Origin: Membranipora membranacea
Taxonomy: Eukaryota > Bryozoa > Gymnolaemata > Cheilostomatida > Membraniporidae
Length of the DNA stretch: 64,000 nucleotides
NCBI GenBank assembly: GCA_914767715.1
Contig: OU612074.1
Span: 20,260,062-20,324,061, forward strand
Direction: 5' to 3'
Every line of letters starts with the position of its first letter. Positions within the stretch are counted from its first letter, which is position 1. The translations under genes were made by a program, and so were the position numbers. Below, one piece after another: positions 55,901-59,480 of the stretch. Below the pieces are notes generated by a model. The model saw only the letters and a list, made by a program, of their open reading frames with translations. It was not told where the DNA came from and did not search any database.

Positions 55901-57906
55901 TGTTTTATAAATTCTGTTGATTTTAGAAGACATACAAGGGATGATAAAAATAACATCTGGAAAATGTAGTCCCCAACTGCTGAGTGAAGAATCAGCTGAA
56001 TCCTTCATTCTTGACCGAAGGTTTGTACTGTCAGTAATAATAAGATATGCTCAGATAAGAATCAAAGAGATCACATTAAGTTAGTGCACCCCTGCACAAT
56101 TTAGGGCTTGGCAGGTGAGGCTAAGGATGAGAAGTTCAACTCAATCAACAGCATGGGTAAATTTGGAATTTGAAAGTGAATCTCTCAGTTTAAAAAGATG
56201 GAATCCTGACCACTACACCCCACCCAACAAGAGCAATGGGTAACTTCTCTCACACCAAGGTTGTTTTGGCATTATAAATGAACGCGCAGCTGATGGGAGA
56301 TGTATACACCTTAGGGTGCATGGGGCTTTCATGAAATCTTCACAAATTGCATTATCTTTAATATCAAGCGCATCAACCGATCCCTAAAATAGAATTGGTT
56401 GATGTCACTTATTAGCATGCGTGCTATTCATTGCTTTGAGTTTCCCGCTTGTAGCTACATATCTGACTCCATTCAACTGTTCCATTTAAATCCTATATAA
56501 CACCGCGTTTGTGTTTGAGTTATTTGATGTTGATCCTAGAACCCTTTAAAACTGATTCATTTTGGAGTTGATCCTGATATTGGTTATTCAATAAACTATT
56601 TAGCAGAAAGTTACCCCAGACATTAAACATAACACATTAAATAAACGACATAACTAACTTTTAAGTTTCCTTTATTGTCTTTTTTAGATTTTGTCAATGG
56701 TCACTATTGGTTGATTTTGAAAACAAAACGTATAGCGATGGTGAAATTTCCTCTAGGCCTCTGGAGATATCAAGTAAGTGATCTATTGAATGATATATTA
56801 CTTTTTCTTCACTAAATAATACATTTTCAACATGCCAAATATATTACTTTATAAATGGTACTACGCTATGTTCCCATGCTTCAAATGAGTTGTCCAGTAC
56901 AGAATTGAATGAAAAATGCATACAATTTTGACGATGATAAAACTTCAATAACAAACTTCCGCGGCCAGAGATTGATCCAAGCCTCCCACATCTACACCGC
57001 TGATCCATAAGATTGCTGTTTGCCAATTGGAATGATGAAATGCAAAGCAAATGGAATGAAAGTTAGCCTGAATTGTATTCCCATGTGACCATTAGCCCTG
57101 AAATCCAATTTACATATGGAAACATAGTGAAGGTTATACATTAAAAAAATTATCATGTAATGCGTTTATCCCTCTTTCCAGAAACAAACAGTGTGTCAAA
57201 AGGAGCAATTGTGAAACCAACCATTACACTAACACCAAAGTCCATTAGTGGTTGGGACGGAGAGCTAATAGATGTTGAATGCATTTCAACTGGAGGGAAC
57301 CCTGTGGGTCGTGCTGAGCTTACTTACAGCTTGCTGAAGCCAATATCCGATTTGGCCATTGAAACCACCATTACTGAAGGAAAGGTATCCGCACGTTTCA
57401 ACTTGTCAAGAGCCATGGACAAAGATATACTGGTTTGTACAAACACAGCTCATCGGGACGTCGTAGAAGAGACTCAGCCTGTTTCTGTCAACTATGCAAC
57501 CTATATGTATTATAGAAATAGAGTCTTTTCAGGCACAATTCGACGGCGGAGTGGTGGAAGTTCTGGCTGTAAATACGTGCGGACAAATGTGGAAGGAGAA
57601 AGGTATTCATGGGAAGGGGACATTGTCCCAGAAGGTCAAGAGAATTATTCAAGGATATACTTCCAATGGAATCCGGCAATTCTCGGCAATTATCAGTACT
57701 TTAATTGCACCGCCACTGTTGCTGGTGACCCATACAAAAGGAAATTTACATTTCATTATCTGTATACATACACGGGTTCGCGATCCAGAATGGAGTCAGA
57801 AGTTGATACAGCAGATCAGCAGAACTCAGAGGAACTGCGGCTAATAAGTTCTGTAAAATATCCGATCATAATGTGCATGATCGGTATAATTCTTTCACAG
57901 TTTTAG
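22816..57906 (+). CDS. Gene B: 19-exon modular surface protein (CTLD, nine EGF, Ig-like, GPI-type tail)
   Basis: Exons: 22816-22962, 23171-23445, 23577-23902, 24321-24476, 37689-37840, 44209-44302, 48046-48241, 49475-49578, 49996-50223, 50999-51088, 51633-51755, 52186-52401, 53388-53546, 53869-54102, 54656-54880, 55472-55579, 55927-56020, 56688-56773, 57182-57906. All have AG and GT borders and compatible phases and sum to 1246 codons with the stop. Layout by residue: leader 1-18; Ig-like/beta N-terminal region to ~250; CTLD 250-383; exon 7 module 384-449; Pro/Thr linker to 483; nine EGF domains 484-908, interrupted by two short cysteine modules; beta-rich segment to 1004; two Ig-like folds to ~1225; hydrophobic end. 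It is probably extracellular and membrane-tethered. It resembles no named vertebrate gene that I can support; a recognition or adhesion role is inferred. Two introns of 13.2 and 6.4 kb are swollen by transposons. Confidence 0.9.
23171..23445 (+). CDS. Gene B exon 2: N-terminal domain, first part
   Basis: Acceptor AAATTAG|G, donor AG|GTGAGT, phase 2. Cysteines in FLCNEF, MYGNVCC and GHCEMR match those in gene A exon 2. Confidence 0.85.
23577..23902 (+). CDS. Gene B exon 3: N-terminal domain, second part
   Basis: Acceptor CTATAG|G, donor AAA|GTAAGT, phase 1. Aromatic-rich stretch (FNYFMDLDFGFYYPIEY), then an Ig-like end with SVIVTCRST. The middle is longer than in gene A. Confidence 0.85.
24321..24476 (+). 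CDS. Gene B exon 4: first third of the CTLD
   Basis: Acceptor TTTCAAG|TA, donor ATTG|GTGAGT, phase 1. Encodes RCSDGWVYFADQCYYF, ARTLCQSMNSHMVII and EKQFII: N-terminal cysteine pair, helix-1 cysteine (C1) and helix 2. Confidence 0.9.
24477..26318. other. Start of gene B intron 4; no gene
   Basis: AT-rich intron. A run of 14 G lies at 25440-25453. No exon or element boundary recognised. Confidence 0.5.
26319..26382 (+). repeat. tRNA-like (SINE-head) fragment
   Basis: GTAGCGGTTGAATC resembles a degenerate A-box region, and GGGTTTGAGCCCC near 26361 resembles a B box. It lies against the left LTR of the gypsy element. It lacks a complete cloverleaf, so it is not called a tRNA. Confidence 0.35.
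26383..26591 (-). repeat. Gypsy 3' LTR
   Basis: Read on the minus strand it starts TGTCCTTGTATTG and ends TCAGAACA (TG..CA ends). It matches the repeat at 35684-35884 over nearly its whole length. A polypurine stretch precedes it. Confidence 0.75.
26770..27233. other. Left flank of the LINE inside the hAT-like element
   Basis: AT-rich, with a short GATTCATCC tandem at about 27037-27062. No coding signal. Confidence 0.4.
27534..30281 (-). CDS. LINE ORF2: endonuclease-reverse transcriptase, 915 aa, apparently intact
   Basis: A CR1-group (Jockey-superfamily) ORF2 without stops. The APE-type endonuclease occupies about residues 8-225, with active-site blocks MNWNCNGI, ALTETKL, VGDFNLPDIDW and CSDHDIILFDL. 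The RT occupies about 420-720: WRRANVIPIHKKD, NYRPISMTCIASKVLEHII, LDFSKAFDVVSH, SGVPQGSVLGHLLFLIFIND and LRLFADDSLVYH (the catalytic Asp pair is present; the first residue is F not Y), then VKYLGVHID. A thumb region with LEYASHGWSPHLGKH follows. It nicks DNA and copies its RNA at the nick (target-primed reverse transcription). The start lies 53 bases after the ORF1 stop. One oddity is His in place of the common Pro after GSVLG. It may still be mobile. Confidence 0.92.
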   Translation of the reverse strand: MNNKHSIKIMNWNCNGISGKSHQLEVALNQHKPDIFALTETKLIPCITDKEICINYTLYRLDRTGSVGRGGGVLIGVLDSSNIVVTQVLPAETGELLSIVASVGGFSFDLTVYYHRPSVRNVDDFITWCKNESSCRQVIVGDFNLPDIDWTTCNLKKRQDIHMHESFLTFIDSTDLQQHVKFPTHRHGNTLDLVLSNLDLSTPTSQPSCSDHDIILFDLFSEDPVSHTNENNNTTPFYIFKKANIPDIMVDCFDLEKDVCQLIENKAPVNRVWETFKNCIHRTASANIPSRTRKTNSGPWLSMATKREIARRKRWHKTSIIYNTKENRDKLAAQSKLCNTLMNRDYNLFLNRHICDRLENGDTNPLFKFIANRRGNNNTIKKLDGCSENSPAELAECFASSFSSVFTVDDGRCPPTIDNIAKQTTKITIEPRGVLRQLETLDRTKGAGPDGLSSALLKFLANYIYKSLAMIFQYSFDLGLVPDDWRRANVIPIHKKDSRTAPLNYRPISMTCIASKVLEHIICHDINNFLDTNHLLSDCQHGFRKRHGCDTQLLTTISELVDSYDLNVPTDLAVLDFSKAFDVVSHRKLALKLKAIGVHPITCDWISGWLSKRTLSVTVNGAKSSHHNVTSGVPQGSVLGHLLFLIFINDMPSCINNSTLRLFADDSLVYHQIKSQADEIDLQSDLDNLAKWANTWQMCFNVSKCEFMRVERQAQASINNPSQTYNLNATQLSHVSSVKYLGVHIDAHLSFDKHIREICKKATRTLHMLMRNLKKAKTKTKTVSFKTICRPILEYASHGWSPHLGKHIDVMEAINRKAFRWAHQKRRSDHISAHMAEVGWQTLFERRKGADLKLYFKIITGTAAVNEEMVTVSHSHHHTRIGAIKGTINTDVKRYSFKHRVYKYMNPTLNRLNST
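30335..31294 (-). CDS. LINE ORF1: PHD-finger and coiled-coil protein, 319 aa
   Basis: Typical CR1-type ORF1. An N-terminal Ser/Pro tail is followed by a Cys4-His-Cys3 PHD-like finger at about residues 29-85 (CQKC, CSCC, H..C, WYCPKC), then a heptad-like helical stretch (LAQLETKLDALTKIV and AIAKRLDERAKQ), then a basic RNA-binding-like domain (PVKIQFHTEVMKIDFLRKFN, MRRARRSLAEKFPDNKYRVR). It would bind the LINE RNA and form the ribonucleoprotein. No stop interrupts it. It lies 53 bases upstream of ORF2 on the same strand. Confidence 0.85.
   Translation of the reverse strand: MMPSPMRTRSPLASPSRPGITPIQANPNNCQKCTRAIAKKPALKCSCCYLSTHTTCLPEWADITTMSEFTKIINRTGLLWYCPKCQPKLPDYFYGPGVKPSLAQLETKLDALTKIVTESHKMTKTYAQVTGESKEDSSEIKAIAKRLDERAKQDSLTREKLERKQSAILHNLSEKVDTHKDVCNLLNYLQFHPNSTTRISRLGSLKQNEGQSKSRPVKIQFHTEVMKIDFLRKFNSLNSPHKEGMFATLDLTKDEQEKEFIMRRARRSLAEKFPDNKYRVRSGDLQRRTSDNQTWCNIDNNGEPITTAAKNATVQSESS
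31395..31930 (-). promoter_or_regulatory. Tandem monomers in the LINE 5' UTR
   Basis: Units of roughly 125-170 bases recur upstream of ORF1. On the plus strand the block TTTGCTCTATAAA recurs (about 31405, 31577, 31698), and CTGCAGAAC..GTAAAGAGGA-type blocks recur at about 31510, 31640 and 31863. Tandem 5' monomers act as promoters in some LINEs, which is the likely role here by analogy. Confidence 0.6.
31931..32440 (-). repeat. Diverged duplication upstream of the LINE monomers
   Basis: Two diverged copies of a ~150 base unit (about 31965-32105 and 32130-32260) share AAAATATTTAT, GATNCTGAAG and TAATGGTC/AATGATA blocks. It may be the distal LINE 5' UTR or part of the host element; the boundary could not be fixed. 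Confidence 0.45.
32441..32760. other. No gene recognised
   Basis: AT-rich sequence inside the hAT-like element, between the LINE 5' region and a SINE head. Confidence 0.4.
32761..32870 (+). repeat. tRNA-derived SINE head
   Basis: TGGTGTAGTGGGTAAGAGC (A-box-like) and CTGGTTCGAGTCTGG (B box) have tRNA spacing. There is no matching acceptor stem, so it is a SINE-type repeat and not a functional tRNA. Confidence 0.55.
32982..33929 (-). pseudogene. Gypsy integrase
   Basis: Minus-strand frames, N to C: HPGIAGT, KFYRPAIDRDLEQKVKTC (zinc-binding and linker), LPKKPWTDLSVDFLGHI and VMFVVDYYSHF (DDE core start; the catalytic D is in VDF and VDYYS), then in other frames ATRKSPSELLFGRDMKYE and GDTVIVQRHS (C-terminal domain). 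The C-terminal end is cut at the hAT-like insertion. Multiple frame changes and stops. Confidence 0.85.
33939..34602 (-). pseudogene. Gypsy RNase H and connection
   Basis: VGLCAVLLQ, ITYASRSLTDVELRYS, FGTKFKFVTDRQS (RNase H core) and VEYVVVHIPGYKNMADRLSR (the C-terminal RNase H strand and helix leading to integrase) appear on the minus strand in two frames. The expected Asp in the first strand (DASxxGLGAVL) is not present in this copy. Confidence 0.8.
34705..34751. repeat. Short AATTTATA tandem repeat
   Basis: About five copies of an 8-base TTATAATT/C unit between gypsy RNase H and RT remnants. Confidence 0.7.
34752..34947 (-). pseudogene. Gypsy RT N-terminal remnant
   Basis: The minus frame gives FENVFLGVGKLKSKQI, the FxxxGKLK block at the start of Ty3/gypsy RTs. 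The palm and its YxDD box are missing. Confidence 0.55.
34948..35137. mobile_element. 190-base hairpin element with 39-base perfect arms
   Basis: Arms 34948-34986 and 35099-35137 are perfect reverse complements. Near the centre an 18-base perfect palindrome, CAACTTGAATTCAAGTTG, lies at 35039-35056. It sits between gypsy protease/RT-linker and RT N-terminal sequence and so behaves like an insertion. No open frame. Perfect arms suggest recent arrival or repair-based homogenisation. Confidence 0.7.
35138..35553 (-). pseudogene. Gypsy aspartic protease and protease-RT linker
   Basis: The minus frame contains FIIVSFGGVYIQAMINSGFS followed by ANVLSKSTW. This matches the gypsy protease hxDSGxxxNV, but the catalytic Asp is replaced by Asn (INSG), so it is dead. 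Downstream, frames with RQSENIVEG-like residues match the linker before RT. Confidence 0.7.
35684..35884 (-). repeat. Gypsy 5' LTR
   Basis: Direct match to 26383-26591, including GTTGGATTATATT, CATCTTCCCATGAT-like and AATATAAAAGG blocks. The outer terminal base differs. The two copies differ by several substitutions and indels, so the insertion is not recent. Confidence 0.75.
35885..36225. other. No gene recognised
   Basis: Gene B intron sequence between the gypsy element and a SINE head; nothing identifiable. Confidence 0.45.
36226..36330 (+). repeat. tRNA-derived SINE head
   Basis: GGTGGCTCAGTTGGTTAGAGC (D-arm and A box) and GGCGGTTCGAATCCCAC (B box) are well preserved. The acceptor stem does not pair and the anticodon arm is longer than in a tRNA, so this is a SINE head. 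A short C run follows near 36337. Confidence 0.6.
36331..37229. other. No gene recognised
   Basis: Gene B intron, AT-rich, with no identifiable element. Confidence 0.45.
37230..37390. repeat. Half copy of the palindromic repeat at 46385
   Basis: GGTTGAGAAAAGTTTGG and CTGTGTCCATTGGCTATCTA blocks match the right arm of the palindrome at 46385-46625, including its order. Confidence 0.55.
37689..37840 (+). CDS. Gene B exon 5: CTLD core
   Basis: Acceptor ATTTGCAG|AC, donor GTG|GTATGT, phase 0. Reads PWLILDIAYG in place of WxGL, then GGLLWKDGSKI (the W-DG turn) and NVEDVVV. The cysteine expected at the end (as in gene A ALLCFM) is absent. No EPN or QPD motif. Confidence 0.85.
37841..39129. other. 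Gene B intron 5, first part; nothing recognised
   Basis: AT-rich intron without recognisable exon, RNA gene or element. Confidence 0.5.
39130..39600. mobile_element. 471-base MITE related to the long-TIR transposon
   Basis: The ends CATAGACTTAATAATCAACC and its diverged reverse complement (to 39600) match the ends of the 19989-22374 element. Arms are about 155 bases at roughly three-quarters identity. The flanks GTTCTATT and GTTTTACT are compatible with a decayed 8-bp duplication. No coding sequence. Confidence 0.75.
39738..39825 (+). repeat. tRNA-derived SINE head
   Basis: TGAATAGCTCAGTGTGTGTC (A-box-like) and GTGGGTTCGAATCCCATC (B box), followed by a T run (39819-39826) that could end Pol III transcription. 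No complete tRNA fold. Confidence 0.55.
39975..40038 (-). other. Three consecutive GC-rich hairpins in a LINE 3' region
   Basis: Stem 1 is centred on the palindrome GGGCGCTTAAGCGCCC-like core (39979-39994). Stem 2 is CACGCC-TAC-GGCGTG (40003-40017). Stem 3 is GATCGGGC-AGC-GCCCGATC (40020-40038). They stand out in an AT-rich region and lie just after the stop of the minus-strand RT remnant, so they would be in its 3' UTR. Confidence 0.6.
40045..40900 (-). pseudogene. CR1/L2-like RT remnant with internal microsatellite
   Basis: The minus strand reads KYADDITIFSHTF (catalytic box) near 40830. After a pentanucleotide insert it continues with AEWCNSKGMTLNTSKT (40600-40560), a piece with NLLGVTLDHQLQFHG, and IIRSLITYACPAWFPSLAQ with KLEIIQKCCLKTIYP (40290-40170). 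The order matches RT palm to thumb. At least one stop (within 40440-40470) and the lack of everything before YADD show a 5'-truncated dead copy. Confidence 0.8.
40614..40786. repeat. Pentanucleotide (TGTAT)n microsatellite inside RT sequence
   Basis: About 170 bases of imperfect TGTAT/TATTG units. Read on the minus strand, the insert stays open and encodes QYNTI-type repeats between the YADD and AEWC parts of the RT. Confidence 0.85.
40901..41564. other. No gene recognised
   Basis: Gene B intron; no identifiable feature. Confidence 0.45.
41565..41636. repeat. AT-core palindrome
   Basis: ATAATATCACAGAGTAA and TTACTCTGTGATTAT flank a (TA)n core, forming an inverted repeat of about 17-base arms. 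Confidence 0.7.
41658..43287 (+). mobile_element. hAT element, internally deleted
   Basis: The ends CTAGGGTTGGAACG and CGTTCCACCCTACT are inverted. Further in, GGTTTGACACCGGG pairs with CCCGGTGTCAAAATT. The flanks TGTAAGAA (41650) and TGTAATAG (43288) fit a decayed 8-bp duplication. It encodes only the first part of a transposase (42269-42873); the catalytic and hATC parts are missing. Confidence 0.75.
42269..42873 (+). pseudogene. hAT transposase N-terminus with BED zinc finger
   Basis: An aromatic QCWKVF, then VECNICQKVLSTGK with MKRHIARYH, forms a BED-type C2H2 finger that binds DNA. A Ser/Thr/Pro linker follows. TSEKRYVIPCWKTFRTKLIP and CISTNAWSARP match the ZBED/hAT segment leading into the DDE core. 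The frame stops at VICVYHL, before the catalytic residues are complete. No upstream ATG in this frame is certain. Confidence 0.85.
43291..43809. mobile_element. Palindromic MITE adjoining the hAT element
   Basis: AATAGACAGTTTTCTGAGCT at the left and its reverse complement to 43809 begin arms of about 170 bases (43291-43470 and 43640-43809). These include TCGGAGTTGTCCTCTC and GGTTATCTTGAAAACCG with inverted partners. The loop is ~170 bases. No coding sequence. It starts within the right flank of the hAT element. Confidence 0.75.
43810..44208. other. AT microsatellite and exon 6 upstream region
   Basis: A (TA)n/(CATA)n-rich run occupies about 43971-44040. The remainder is intron. Confidence 0.6.
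44209..44302 (+). CDS. Gene B exon 6: last third of the CTLD
   Basis: Acceptor ATATTTCAG|C, donor GCAG|GTAATA, phase 1. Encodes YKVVDHNMIYDMSSGNFICEKKF. The final CTLD cysteine (C4, FICEK) is present. The usual W-D-C block is changed to VDHNMIYD, so the C3 cysteine is absent. Confidence 0.85.
44303..44649. other. No gene recognised
   Basis: Gene B intron; no identifiable feature. Confidence 0.45.
44650..45005. repeat. Third copy of the foldback outer arm
   Basis: Starts AAGGGTTTGTTTGTAAGAG and follows the 1413-1770 sequence through AACAATCAACACTCTCATTG, CCAATAATATTCGCTTGGCG and GTAAGCACTCTC. No inverted partner is found nearby, so it is a solo arm or a truncated element. Confidence 0.75.
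45030..46060 (+). pseudogene. LINE RT remnant of a second lineage
   Basis: FVDFSKAFDTVSR, NGVKQGCVLAPTLFSMYL, LLRDLLYADDSALVAH (catalytic Asp pair kept) and SLKINIKKTECLYQ give a clean RT core at 45042-45560. A frame change near 45560 leads to KTFKYLGSTVADN, LRWLGHVERM and LKDGRCNQGRPRLR. A (GATGAT)n tail at about 46040-46055 marks the 3' end. It differs from the CR1-like copies in the window. It lacks the endonuclease and is frameshifted. Confidence 0.85.
46061..46384. other. No gene recognised
   Basis: Gene B intron; no identifiable feature. Confidence 0.45.
46385..46625. repeat. Palindromic MITE-like repeat
   Basis: GGCATATGGACACAGTTAAA..AAGCTTTACTAAAATG and CATTTTAGTAAAGCTAATGG..TGTGTCCATAGGCTA are inverted with a short AT loop. 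A half copy is at 37230-37390. No coding sequence. Confidence 0.7.
46626..48045. other. Gene B intron 6, distal part; nothing recognised
   Basis: AT-rich intron; no exon with compatible phase and no element boundary recognised. Confidence 0.5.
48046..48241 (+). CDS. Gene B exon 7: single-cysteine-pair module
   Basis: Acceptor TCACAG|CC, donor AAG|GTAAGA, phase 2. Encodes ACVNSYFDIAQ, LSRVSLTLPSNNTVFSCW and KQLVF. The two cysteines ~48 residues apart in a beta-like setting suggest an Ig-like or related fold; I cannot name the family. Confidence 0.8.
48242..49474. other. Gene B intron 7; nothing recognised
   Basis: AT-rich intron with a (GT)n-like stretch around 48967-48990. No exon with compatible phase seen. 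Confidence 0.5.
49475..49578 (+). CDS. Gene B exon 8: Pro/Thr linker
   Basis: Acceptor CTTATAG|A, donor AAA|GTAGGT, phase 1. Encodes PQTPAPPQYIPPTVPPTTQK, a mucin-like, probably O-glycosylated stalk separating lectin head and EGF array. Confidence 0.85.
49996..50223 (+). CDS. Gene B exon 9: EGF 1 and 2
   Basis: Acceptor TTGTAAG|GG, donor AAG|GTGAGA, phase 1-1. EGF 1: CTWDYCNGLGDCVELQ..CKC..GSKC. EGF 2: CSSSPCTVNGECIDD..CMC..GMFC. Neither has the D-x-D/N-E Ca-binding pattern at its start. Confidence 0.9.
50999..51088 (+). CDS. Gene B exon 10: short two-cysteine module
   Basis: Acceptor TTTAAAG|AC, donor TCG|GTATGT, phase 1-1. The 30 residues include LIKCNGQAGCTDIVGYGAVF. It splices in phase between EGF exons but is not an EGF domain; it might be a decayed EGF or a spacer. 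Because it is symmetric (1-1) it could be skipped without a frameshift. Confidence 0.75.
51633..51755 (+). CDS. Gene B exon 11: EGF 3
   Basis: Acceptor TGTACAG|GC, donor CAA|GTGAGT, phase 1-1. CLSSPCVNHKECIDVSNGF, then CRC..GFTGKRC. Confidence 0.9.
52186..52401 (+). CDS. Gene B exon 12: CC module and EGF 4
   Basis: Acceptor TTTTTAG|TA, donor ATA|GTAAGA, phase 1-1. The first half, EDTCCVDFTDGEYICQSS with NECVADVD, is a four-cysteine module unlike EGF. The second half is EGF 4: CFPNPCRRDSTCTIG..CEC..WTGDTC. Confidence 0.85.
53388..53546 (+). CDS. Gene B exon 13: EGF 5
   Basis: Acceptor CTTTCCAG|AA, donor ACA|GTAGGT, phase 1-1. CDQPEYECNDNGECVNT, then CVC..WAGSYC, followed by a 15-residue tail. 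Confidence 0.9.
53869..54102 (+). CDS. Gene B exon 14: EGF 6 and 7
   Basis: Acceptor TTGATAG|AA, donor AGG|GTAGAT, phase 1-1. CEQSSCSGNGECTNL..CSC..GFTGEKC and CSLHPCSNGGTCAAG..CTC..WSGDTC, both canonical. Confidence 0.92.
54656..54880 (+). CDS. Gene B exon 15: EGF 8 and 9
   Basis: Acceptor TTTCCAG|CT, donor GTG|GTATGT, phase 1-1. CAAQSCSGNGRCHDL..CSC..WTGSDC and CASDRCLNGASCIDG..CLC..WAGETC. Confidence 0.92.
54930..55110. repeat. GATT / ATTC tetranucleotide microsatellite
   Basis: (GATT)n with interspersed GAAT, changing into an ATTCATTG-type array, within gene B intron 15. Confidence 0.9.
55472..55579 (+). CDS. Gene B exon 16: beta-rich segment
   Basis: Acceptor GTTTTAG|GT, donor AGG|GTAATT, phase 1-1. 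Alternating hydrophobic residues (SYSLTYSTKPGSSDIKMSVT) suggest beta strands; no cysteine. Confidence 0.8.
55927..56020 (+). CDS. Gene B exon 17
   Basis: Acceptor GATTTTAG|AA, donor AAG|GTTTGT, phase 1-2. One cysteine (SGKCSPQ) that probably pairs with the one in exon 18. The donor is weaker than the others. Confidence 0.75.
56688..56773 (+). CDS. Gene B exon 18
   Basis: Acceptor TTTTTAG|A, donor CAA|GTAAGT, phase 2-1. Reads FCQWSLLVDFENKTYSDG; completes the segment begun in exon 16. Confidence 0.8.
57182..57906 (+). CDS. Gene B exon 19: two Ig-like folds and GPI-type tail
   Basis: Acceptor CTTTCCAG|AA, stop at 57904. The first Ig-like fold has LIDVECISTGGNPVGRAELT and DKDILVCTNTA. The second has GCKYVRT and GNYQYFNCTATVAGD. 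An acidic and polar stretch (SEVDTADQQNSEE) is followed by YPIIMCMIGIILSQF, ending with no cytoplasmic residues. That fits a GPI-attachment signal better than a transmembrane helix. Confidence 0.88.
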
Positions 57907-58144
57907 CTTCAGTTCTTATGATATGATACCTTACTGTGCTTCACATTCATATCGAAGTTGTAACAACAGGTGGAGGATGTCAAGCTTAATAAGAACTGTC
58001 TTTGTCAGAAGCCAAATTCTTTTGTCTTCGAATTTCGATGCATACCCAAACAAATTTAGTTTTGCAGATGTTATATTTGTGCTTTCTTTATTAACTCAAA
58101 AAGGAGCATAAATGTTTGTTTCGTCTATCTGTCATACACATCAA

Positions 58145-58150
58145 AATAAA
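58145..58150 (+). terminator. Candidate polyadenylation signal of gene B
   Basis: AATAAA about 240 bases after the gene B stop codon; a 3' UTR of ordinary length would end just beyond it. Confidence 0.5.
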
Positions 58151-58440
58151 TTTTAACCTCAGACATCATTTTTGGATTCCGAATACATTTCAGCAAACTG
58201 ATGTGCAACACCAAAGAACAATCATAATGTTGGTCAAAAATAAACAAAGCACATGTTGATTTCCCCTTTTTAATATTCTTAGGAGTGTATTTCAAAAGTT
58301 TTGGATGCCTTTGAAGTGGAATGTCATTGGTTCAAACAACGTAAATCAGAGCACAATTAGGTAATGCCACAATGATAAACACATTTAGGTAAATTTAGAT
58401 TATTTTGATCATCATAACCTTGTCATCAGAAGCTTGTATA
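58151..58440. other. No gene recognised
   Basis: Spacer after the probable end of gene B. Confidence 0.4.
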
Positions 58441-59480
58441 TTACAGTGTTGTCATACTTTCCTCTGAATATGACTGCAATGATCAGCGCTATTTGAATTC
58501 AGTCCTTCGAGTTTTTTGATGGTTTGACAAGCCTTCATAACAGTATTATCAATTTGCGACTGTTGTTGAGCAAATACTTTGTGTCTGTTATGGCTGATTA
58601 TTTTCACATGATCATCTGATAACTTGCTGTTACCCACATCCATATGTTGTGGGGATTGCTGTAAATGGCAATGATTGATGAAAGGTGCACAAGGGTTCAT
58701 GCGGTGATCAGCATTAGGGGTTTTACCTTTAATGGCATCCTGACAGGCAGCTCTTGCTTGATTTTCTGAGACATTGTGATGGTCTCCAAGAATACATTGC
58801 GGCGATTGCTGTAAATGGTATCAGAACATGTTGATTTCAGATGCCTGCGGTGATCAATATTATGGCTGTTACATCCTTTTAGTTCATGAGTGGCATCATG
58901 ACAGGTCTCAGACAGGGTGACTTTTGGCTTGAGCTGTTCTCATCATTCAAACTTTTACCACCTTTCATCTCATGAATGGCATCTTGACATGCAGCTAGTT
59001 CGACGGTTTTTTGAATAGGCAAGTCTGACATGAAGTTGTCATACAGGGTCATAAAGAAATCAATATTTTTTCTCTTACCACCTGTACGGTTGAGTAAGAT
59101 AGTATTGGTAGTGTGGTAGAAGTTGATTGTGAAATATACGCAACTTTTGTTCTCCTTGTCAAACAATGTTATTGTGGTTTGGACTGTAAGACCTGACCCT
59201 TCCTTATTGTCACATATACTCCTGCCGAGATCACACATCTATTCAAGTATTCAGTAAATCAGTTTCGGAGAAATTCATATGTTGCAGAATTATATTTATC
59301 GACTATCTGTGGGTCGTTGTCTTGTCCTTTAACACCTAGCTTGTCAGAGATACTTCTTTCTGCATTCAGCTGTTTTTCTTTGTTAAGACATGAAAACCTG
59401 TCTATGATATAAGGTAATACCTCACTGTATGTGTCTCACCATTCTCTTCCATCCTGTCCTCTCGCCAGATGGCGAATGGA
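58441..59480 (-). pseudogene. Unclassified frameshifted ORF with repeated ACQDA motif
   Basis: The minus strand carries one open stretch (59238-58879) with TITLFDKENKSCVYFTINFY and HTTNTILLNRTGGKRKNIDF, then ELAACQDAIHEMKGGK. Further frames repeat the motif as RAACQDAIKGK (58750) and TCHDATHELK (58890). Upstream, 59440-59530 also reads open (HDRFGQNKLMTSWYN). The FxxNFYHTT block resembles ORFs that I associate with invertebrate retroelements, but I cannot name the family. Stops break it, so it is likely a transposon-derived wreck; a decayed host gene is possible. Confidence 0.4.
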
